DNA from: Lachnospiraceae bacterium
GTDB lineage: Bacteria; Bacillota; Clostridia; Lachnospirales; Lachnospiraceae
Direction: 5' to 3'
Assembly (NCBI GenBank): GCA_900759225.1
Contig: CAAEUM010000021.1
Location: 1 to 9,421 of the forward strand
Length of the DNA: 9,421 bases
Shown: positions 5,387 through 9,421 of the stretch, piece after piece
How the letters are laid out: every line of letters begins with the position of its first letter
How positions within the stretch are numbered: the stretch's first letter is position 1
The notes under the pieces: model-generated
Database searches by the model: none
What the model saw: the letters and a program-made list of their open reading frames with translations, nothing else
What the model was told of the DNA's origin: nothing
Made by a program: the position numbers and the translations under genes

Positions 5387-6094
5387 CCCCATTACATTTT
5401 TAATCTGAACCGGATTTCTGTAATTCCATGGAGAAACTGTGATGCCCGTTTCCTCACTGGAGGCATGCACCACCTGTCCCTCTCCTATGTACATGGCAAC
5501 ATGATTGATCCGCTTTCCGCTTCCATAAAAAATCAGATCGCCAGGCTGCATCTGTTCTGCGCTTACAGACGCTCCCTGTGCAGCCTGTCCCGTAGAAGAA
5601 CGGTTTAAGGAAATACCTGCTCCGTTCTGCAGCACATATTTTGTAAATCCGGAGCAGTCAACCCCTGTATGAGGGTCACTGCCGCCATAACGGTATCTCC
5701 CTCCCACAAACTGCATGGCATAATCCACTGCCTGCTGACGTTTTTCCTGCTCTGCATCTTCCCTGGCCTCCTGGCGTACCTGCTCAAGCATAGCCGCATC
5801 TGCCTCATGGAGAGACGCATTTCCGGAAACCGGCATATATCCTTCTGTATCATTTACCTGAACTCTCATCCAGCCATTTCCATAATCCTCCAGTACCTCA
5901 TAGCTGCTTCCCTTCTCAGCTGTAAAAAGCACCTCCTCACTGTCAAGGCTCTTATTAATATTTACGCTTTCTGCCGTAACAGTAGCAACATACGCATTTT
6001 CTGCTTCCTCTGCCATTGCCGTAAGGGGATTGGCCGACATAAGCATACCACAGACAATACCTGCCCGCATAAGTTTTATCAGTAAATGATGCAT
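5384..6094 (-). CDS. Secreted SH3b-NlpC/P60 peptidoglycan endopeptidase (copy 1)
   Basis: 236 residues. A signal peptide (about 1-28, ending TAMA before EEAE) directs export. A bacterial SH3 domain (about 34-92) for wall binding is followed by a charged helical linker (95-121) rich in Glu, Gln and Arg, then the NlpC/P60 catalytic domain (122-236). Catalytic residues are Cys147 in DCSGF, His198 in NHVAMYIG and His210 in VVHAS; the 51- and 12-residue spacings match those of E. coli Spr. Such enzymes usually cut the D-Glu to diamino-acid bond in stem peptides, allowing wall growth or daughter-cell separation. The ATG has AGGAG ten bases upstream. It has its own promoter (6166-6193) and a WalR-like box in the leader. 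No terminator separates it from the small spore-protein gene, so read-through is possible. Confidence 0.93.
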   Translation of the reverse strand: MHHLLIKLMRAGIVCGMLMSANPLTAMAEEAENAYVATVTAESVNINKSLDSEEVLFTAEKGSSYEVLEDYGNGWMRVQVNDTEGYMPVSGNASLHEADAAMLEQVRQEAREDAEQEKRQQAVDYAMQFVGGRYRYGGSDPHTGVDCSGFTKYVLQNGAGISLNRSSTGQAAQGASVSAEQMQPGDLIFYGSGKRINHVAMYIGEGQVVHASSEETGITVSPWNYRNPVQIKNVMG

Positions 6095-6135
6095 GGACTG
6101 CTTTCTCCTATCCTATGGTTTATTTTCTTCTAAAT

Positions 6136-6160
6136 ATTACATAATTGTTACATTGTTACA
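6136..6160 (-). promoter_or_regulatory. WalR (YycF)-like direct-repeat box in NlpC/P60 copy 1 leader
   Basis: The minus strand reads TGTAAC (6152-6147), five bases AATTA, then TGTAAT (6141-6136), fitting the WalR consensus TGTWAH-N5-TGTWAH. A third half-site TGTAAC (6160-6155) lies two bases upstream. The main box starts 13 bases after the -10 hexamer, at or just after the start of transcription, a position more typical of repression than activation. Confidence 0.6.
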
Positions 6161-6165
6161 AATTT

Positions 6166-6193
6166 ATTATATCAGATTTCGGAAAGCCGTCAA
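6166..6193 (-). promoter_or_regulatory. Sigma-A-type promoter of NlpC/P60 copy 1
   Basis: TTGACG (6193-6188) and TATAAT (6171-6166) are separated by 16 bases on the minus strand. A-tracts just upstream (AAAAAA near 6204-6211) could serve as an UP element. The predicted start near 6159 gives a leader of about 65 bases. Confidence 0.8.
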
Positions 6194-6231
6194 TGAGTTT
6201 ATACTTTTTTAAGATATCATCCTCGCGGAGC

Positions 6232-6297
6232 GTTTTTGTTTTATAGGAAGAGCTTGTTGCACTTTAGTGTGACAGGCTCTTCCTATAAAACAAAAAC
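6232..6297. repeat. Long perfect palindrome between the two NlpC/P60 genes
   Basis: Arms 6232-6253 and 6276-6297 are exact 22-base inverted copies. The 22-base interval can pair further: in plus-strand RNA one U-G pair and eight more pairs (two of them wobble) leave a TTTA loop, giving about 31 pairs in all; in minus-strand RNA those wobbles become mismatches. The right arm contains the T-tract of the copy 2 terminator read on the minus strand. It could be a miniature inverted-repeat or REP-like element, or an inverted duplication of the terminator tail. No flanking direct repeat is apparent. Confidence 0.75.
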
Positions 6298-6318
6298 CTG
6301 CTGTCCTAAGACAGCAGG
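6287..6318 (-). terminator. Terminator overlapping the 3' end of NlpC/P60 copy 2
   Basis: Nine-base arms (6297-6305 and 6310-6318, minus-strand CCTGCTGTC and GACAGCAGG) enclose a four-base loop and are followed on the minus strand by TTTTTGTTTT. The TAG stop codon (6308-6306) falls at the loop, so the last codons form part of the terminator stem. Confidence 0.88.
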
Positions 6319-7025
6319 CTCACGATTTTCACAGGCTCACGATAATCATATACCGATGTCCTAATTCCTGTTTTTTCTGTAGATGCATGTACCACTTGCC
6401 CATTTCCTATATAAAGAGCCACATGATTAATCGAACCGTTCTGGCTGTAGAAGATCAGATCTCCCGGCTGCATATCCTCCTCTGCAACCTCCTGGCCAAA
6501 CCCGGACTGTCCGGCAGCCGAATGAGGAAGGCTGATGGATGCCATATGCTCCATAATATAGCGTGTAAACCCGGAGCAGTCTGCCCCCCGGTTAGGGTCT
6601 GTACCACCGTAAACATAAGGGTTTCCCACAAACTGAAGGGCAAATTCCACCGTCTGGCGGCGTTTCTTTGCCGACTCGTTCACCGTCTTTTTTGCCCGCT
6701 CTACCACAGTTGCATTCCCTGCTGTTTTAATATAGCCTTCACGGCCTCCGGTGCGGATTTTTACCCATCCTTTTGTACCGGAATCCAGCACCTCATAGGA
6801 CTGCCCCCGCTTTACCATTCCCTGGGTTTTGGAGCTTAAGCTGGCTGACTGATGTACCTCTACCTCCGGTGCTTCGATTGTCACCGTATAGGAGGAACGC
6901 GTCTGTACCTCTGCTGTCTTTACTGCCGCCTGGCTTTCCCCTGGCACTGCCACCGTAAGCCCTGCACACAGCATCATCATAGCACAGCCTCTGATCACCT
7001 GTTTTCCAATCTGTCCAGCCTTCAC
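6306..7025 (-). CDS. Secreted SH3b-NlpC/P60 peptidoglycan endopeptidase (copy 2)
   Basis: 239 residues, a paralogue of the neighbouring copy with the same architecture: signal peptide (1-33, ending ESQA), SH3b domain (about 45-105), basic linker (110-124) and NlpC/P60 domain (125-239). Catalytic Cys150 (DCSGF), His201 (NHVALYIG) and His213 (VVHAS) keep the same spacing as copy 1. Shared blocks include MQPGDLIFY and GQVVHAS. The open frame extends to a TTG at 7097, but that lies at the predicted transcription start; GTG 7025 is preferred because GGGAG sits seven bases upstream and a clean signal peptide follows. The linker is Lys/Arg-rich whereas copy 1's is Glu/Gln-rich, which may give different wall or partner affinity. 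It has its own promoter, a WalR-like box and a terminator. Confidence 0.92.
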   Translation of the reverse strand: MKAGQIGKQVIRGCAMMMLCAGLTVAVPGESQAAVKTAEVQTRSSYTVTIEAPEVEVHQSASLSSKTQGMVKRGQSYEVLDSGTKGWVKIRTGGREGYIKTAGNATVVERAKKTVNESAKKRRQTVEFALQFVGNPYVYGGTDPNRGADCSGFTRYIMEHMASISLPHSAAGQSGFGQEVAEEDMQPGDLIFYSQNGSINHVALYIGNGQVVHASTEKTGIRTSVYDYREPVKIVSLLS

Positions 7026-7071
7026 TGCAAATCTCCCATCCTTTGATATATTAAGATTTATCGCAATATTT

Positions 7072-7088
7072 ATTACATAATTATTACA
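7072..7088 (-). promoter_or_regulatory. WalR (YycF)-like direct-repeat box in NlpC/P60 copy 2 leader
   Basis: The minus strand reads TGTAAT (7088-7083), AATTA, TGTAAT (7077-7072), again fitting TGTWAH-N5-TGTWAH. It starts 13 bases after the -10 box, exactly as in copy 1, while the rest of the two leaders has diverged. Confidence 0.6.
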
Positions 7089-7101
7089 AAACCCCAAACA
7101 C

Positions 7102-7130
7102 AGTATATAATTTTTTCATGATTTTGTCAA
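7102..7130 (-). promoter_or_regulatory. Sigma-A-type promoter of NlpC/P60 copy 2
   Basis: Minus-strand TTGACA (7130-7125) and TATACT (7107-7102) are separated by 17 A/T-rich bases. Predicted initiation near 7095 gives a leader of about 70 bases to the GTG start. Confidence 0.85.
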
Positions 7131-7165
7131 TAAAATCTCTGTCATTTTCTTAAATTCGGAGCAGC

Positions 7166-7201
7166 AAGAAACCGCCCTCTTTTTCAGACAGGCGGCCTCT
7201 T
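7166..7201 (-). terminator. Terminator after the hydrolase gene
   Basis: On the minus strand CCGCC (7195-7191) pairs with GGCGG (7176-7172), continued by two G-U pairs and AAGA/TCTT. The lower stem merges into the T-rich TTTCTT. The wobble pairs exist only on the minus strand, agreeing with use by the hydrolase transcript that ends 12 bases before it. Confidence 0.8.
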
Positions 7202-7212
7202 TATTCATCCAG

Positions 7213-8148
7213 TTATCTTTTACTGTTTTTCAAATACTTATCAAAAAACCGCAAAACAATCTCTTTCGTTTCTGGTTGAAAAAACTCCGGTGTTCCATGT
7301 CCCCCATTCTTTAATACATAAAACTCCGTCTGTGTCTCTAACCCCGCATCACAAAGCCTACTATAAAAGCACTCACTAATAGAAAGAGGAACCAATGGAT
7401 CTGCATCTCCATGCATAATCAACATAGGCGCAGTCTTGGAAGTAATAAAATTGGCAACGCAGGCTTCTACAGCTCGCTCTTTCATAGTTTTCGGATTTCC
7501 GCCCAAAAGTGCGCCTGCATGAGTATCCTCTATACATTTCCAACGGTGGTTTGGATTATTCTTCATAGCAATTTCATCTGCTTCCATAAGTTCAATAAAG
7601 TCTACCGGGCCAAACATATCGTAGACTGCCTGCACATCTGAAGAAAATTCTCCCCATTCCTCTGTATCATATCCCTTTGTATTCATGCCAGCCATAGCAC
7701 TTAGATGCCCCCCGGCAGACCGCCCCATAATTCCGATATGCTCTGGGTCAATTTCATATTCAACTGCATGGGCTCTGAGAAAACGGATCGCCGTCTTCAC
7801 ATCCTTTAGCTGAGAAGGATATTTTTCTTCTGCACTGCTGCGATAATACATAGAAGCAACAACATACCCTGCTTCTGCCAGATATGCCACTTCTGCAACC
7901 ATAAGGTTTTTATCTGCTCCCCTATAACCGCCTCCCGGCACCCAAAGAATAGCCGGTTTTTCCACATTTTTTCTTGACATATCATCTATCCCGGCTGCTG
8001 CCTTCATCTCGCTATTCCCGTTCTGAAGCATAATAGACATTTCCAGCTTCATTGGATTTCCTGTTAAATCCGTTGTCTCTGAATATACAATACTATCAAT
8101 AAAGTTAATACTTGGACGTCTACGTCCCGGGTCAATATAAGCTTTCAT
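7213..8148 (-). CDS. Alpha/beta hydrolase, Aes/BD-FAE-like esterase
   Basis: 311 residues from ATG 8148. It has the alpha/beta-hydrolase order: WVPGGGYRG (69-77) as oxyanion loop in the place of the usual HGGG, nucleophile Ser144 in GRSAGGH, Asp250 in HGDADPLVP and His284 in NGGHG. The enzyme is therefore a probable carboxylesterase or peptidase-like hydrolase; the nearest styles are the Aes/lipase group and the BD-FAE feruloyl or acetylxylan esterases, but the acyl group is unknown. No signal peptide, hence cytoplasmic. The open frame extends to 8205 inside the transporter gene, but ATG 8148 has AAGGAG ten bases upstream and the added residues look non-native. It lies 25 bases after the transporter stop, so the two are very likely co-transcribed, suggesting hydrolysis of an imported ester or amide. 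Confidence 0.88.
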   Translation of the reverse strand: MKAYIDPGRRRPSINFIDSIVYSETTDLTGNPMKLEMSIMLQNGNSEMKAAAGIDDMSRKNVEKPAILWVPGGGYRGADKNLMVAEVAYLAEAGYVVASMYYRSSAEEKYPSQLKDVKTAIRFLRAHAVEYEIDPEHIGIMGRSAGGHLSAMAGMNTKGYDTEEWGEFSSDVQAVYDMFGPVDFIELMEADEIAMKNNPNHRWKCIEDTHAGALLGGNPKTMKERAVEACVANFITSKTAPMLIMHGDADPLVPLSISECFYSRLCDAGLETQTEFYVLKNGGHGTPEFFQPETKEIVLRFFDKYLKNSKR

Positions 8149-8173
8149 AGCCTTACCGCTCCTTTTTATAATG

Positions 8174-9421
8174 TTAAATCCCAATCGGATAGAATATATT
8201 AGCACTGATAATCAGTGTAACTGCCAGAAGACAGACTAAAGGTAACGTAAACCGCATGGTCTTTAATGGATTATGATTTCCCATTCCAAATCCCATTATA
8301 GCAGCAGAACTTCCTGTAGGCATTACAAACGCCATCATCCATGCCGTTGCACCAACCACCAAAACTACATTCTTTACATTCATGCCGCCAGCCATAGCTG
8401 TTGATGCAGCGATAGGAACAAGCACTGCCATGGTTCCCATATTGTTCATAAAATTTGTCATAATCGTTGCAACCACGCAAAATACAATAATCACCATAAG
8501 GCCACTTGGATTTTCTCCCAAGATTCGAAGAACCATTTCACCAATCAGCTTATCTACGCCTGTTGCTGATAATGCACTTGACATAGTTTGCATACCAATT
8601 ACCATAAAAATCATGTCTGAAGACAGCGTAGCTGTTACTTGTTTTACTGGAAGAACTTTAAAAAGAATCATCACAATAACACCCACGGCAGGAATAATAT
8701 TAGAAATATCACTTCCTAATATATCCTGGAACATGAAGCCTATGGTTACTGCTGCAAATACTCCCCATATAATAGCCTCCCCCTTTTTGTCCAAGGGCTG
8801 TTCTTCTATCTTTTTTCCTCCAGTCAAATCAGTATCTGTTATTTTTGTTTTAGGTATCAGGCGATAAAACAGCAAACAGTAAATAGTTCCCACAATAGAC
8901 GGCAAAAGACCGATTTTCAAAAAATCTGTAACATTCAGTAATTCCTTCGGTTGTACAATTCCCGAATATAGCGAATTTATGATTCCTGTCATTGCAACGC
9001 CCATTCCTACCGGAATTCTTGATACCCACAAACAGTTCATAACTGAAACAATAAAAAACATACGTCCCGGAGAAATTTCACTATCTTCATCAAAGGTCTG
9101 CACCAGCAAAATCATAATAGACAGACAGGCCGTTGACCCCATAAACTGCGATAATAAAATAGTAAAACCAAAAATAATCAAAATCAAAAAAATACCCTTT
9201 TTGCCCTGAAGCTGGCGCATCTGCTTCTGAAGTTTTTTAATAAAGCTGAGCTTTCCCAAAGCTGATGCCACTACAATCATAGTCGCCACCATAATGGTAT
9301 TTCCACTGGACATACTGGCAAATGCTGTAGGGATATCAAAAACTCCTGTTACAACTAAAGTAACACAGCAAATCATTCCCGTTACACCATAAGGAATAAT
9401 ATGAGTCAAAAGCGCTACAAC
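8174..9421 (-). CDS. SLC13/DASS-like (ArsB/NhaD superfamily) anion permease, 5' end outside the window
   Basis: The frame is open to the last base, so the N-terminus is missing; 415 residues are visible. It is strongly hydrophobic with about ten membrane segments, in two similar halves separated by a charged loop (about residues 188-216 counted from the edge). Each half carries an SNT-like substrate-site motif: SQFMGSTA near 91-98 and TNFMNNMGTMAVLVPI near 322-337, where family members have SNT; both are degenerate. AFVMPTGSSAAIMGFG (364-379) matches the conserved final region of this family. Family members use sodium to import di- and tricarboxylates, sulfate or related anions; the altered SNT motifs make the substrate unpredictable. 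It is the first visible gene of a two-gene unit with the hydrolase and is AT-richer than the left half of the window. Confidence 0.85.
   Translation of the reverse strand, partial: VVALLTHIIPYGVTGMICCVTLVVTGVFDIPTAFASMSSGNTIMVATMIVVASALGKLSFIKKLQKQMRQLQGKKGIFLILIIFGFTILLSQFMGSTACLSIMILLVQTFDEDSEISPGRMFFIVSVMNCLWVSRIPVGMGVAMTGIINSLYSGIVQPKELLNVTDFLKIGLLPSIVGTIYCLLFYRLIPKTKITDTDLTGGKKIEEQPLDKKGEAIIWGVFAAVTIGFMFQDILGSDISNIIPAVGVIVMILFKVLPVKQVTATLSSDMIFMVIGMQTMSSALSATGVDKLIGEMVLRILGENPSGLMVIIVFCVVATIMTNFMNNMGTMAVLVPIAASTAMAGGMNVKNVVLVVGATAWMMAFVMPTGSSAAIMGFGMGNHNPLKTMRFTLPLVCLLAVTLIISANIFYPIGI

Noticed and set aside
7026..7097. N-terminal extension of NlpC/P60 copy 2 to TTG 7097
   Set aside because: That codon coincides with the predicted transcription start, the extension contains the WalR-like box, and GTG 7025 has a good ribosome binding site followed by a proper signal peptide.
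8149..8205. N-terminal extension of the hydrolase into the transporter gene
   Set aside because: The extension overlaps the transporter's coding end, whereas ATG 8148 has AAGGAG at good spacing and gives a normal family length.

Overview
The window looks like chromosomal DNA from a spore-forming, low-to-mid GC Firmicute, most likely of the class Clostridia (Lachnospiraceae-like). The evidence is strong Gram-positive ribosome binding sites, a near-perfect forespore (sigma-G type) promoter, SH3/NlpC-P60 cell-wall enzymes, a papain-like lipoprotein of a type common in gut Clostridia, and gene pairs resembling Bacillus ysnA-ysnB. I cannot name a species. All genes that I can support lie on the minus strand, so the window reads right to left. 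No rRNA, tRNA, CRISPR array, transposase or integrase was seen.

Right edge (9421 to about 7166): a 5'-truncated SLC13/DASS-like permease is followed 25 bases later by a GxSxGG alpha/beta hydrolase, and the pair ends in a hairpin terminator. Sampled lines of this pair are visibly more AT-rich (about 37-40% GC) than sampled lines of the left half (about 43-58%). It looks like a small uptake-plus-hydrolysis unit for an unknown organic anion or ester.

Middle (7130 to 5046): two tandem paralogous secreted NlpC/P60 peptidoglycan hydrolases each have their own sigma-A-type promoter. Each carries a TGTAAY-N5-TGTAAT direct repeat at exactly the same distance (13 bases) downstream of its -10 box. This matches the consensus of the cell-wall regulator WalR (YycF). 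A long perfect palindrome (22-base arms) lies between the two genes. Next comes a 64-residue Asn/Ser-rich protein with a textbook ribosome binding site. Its upstream region holds TGAATA-N18-CATACTA, a sigma-G promoter match whose -35 starts at the stop codon of the preceding gene, so I read it as a candidate small spore protein. Two tandem hairpins, the second with a U-tract, close the unit.

Left half (5000 to 113): a single-domain rhodanese has a roughly 140-base leader containing three hairpins, one of which favours folding in the minus-strand RNA. After an intercistronic double hairpin without a U-tract comes a tightly packed five-gene set: YfcE-type phosphodiesterase, THUMP-domain 23S rRNA (guanine-N2) methyltransferase (RlmL/YpsC type), a lipoprotein C1A (papain) peptidase, RdgB/HAM1 nucleotide house-cleaning pyrophosphatase, and a YsnB-like phosphoesterase. 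Junctions are 0-21 bases or overlap by a few bases, so they are probably co-transcribed and translationally coupled. I see no promoter directly before yfcE, so read-through from the rhodanese gene is plausible. At the left edge a near-consensus promoter (TTGACA-17-TATAAT) drives a gene that starts at the window border.

Most genes are ordinary housekeeping or cell-envelope functions. The observations most worth pursuing are regulatory: the paired WalR-like boxes, the sigma-G-driven small protein, the structured rhodanese leader and the intergenic palindrome.
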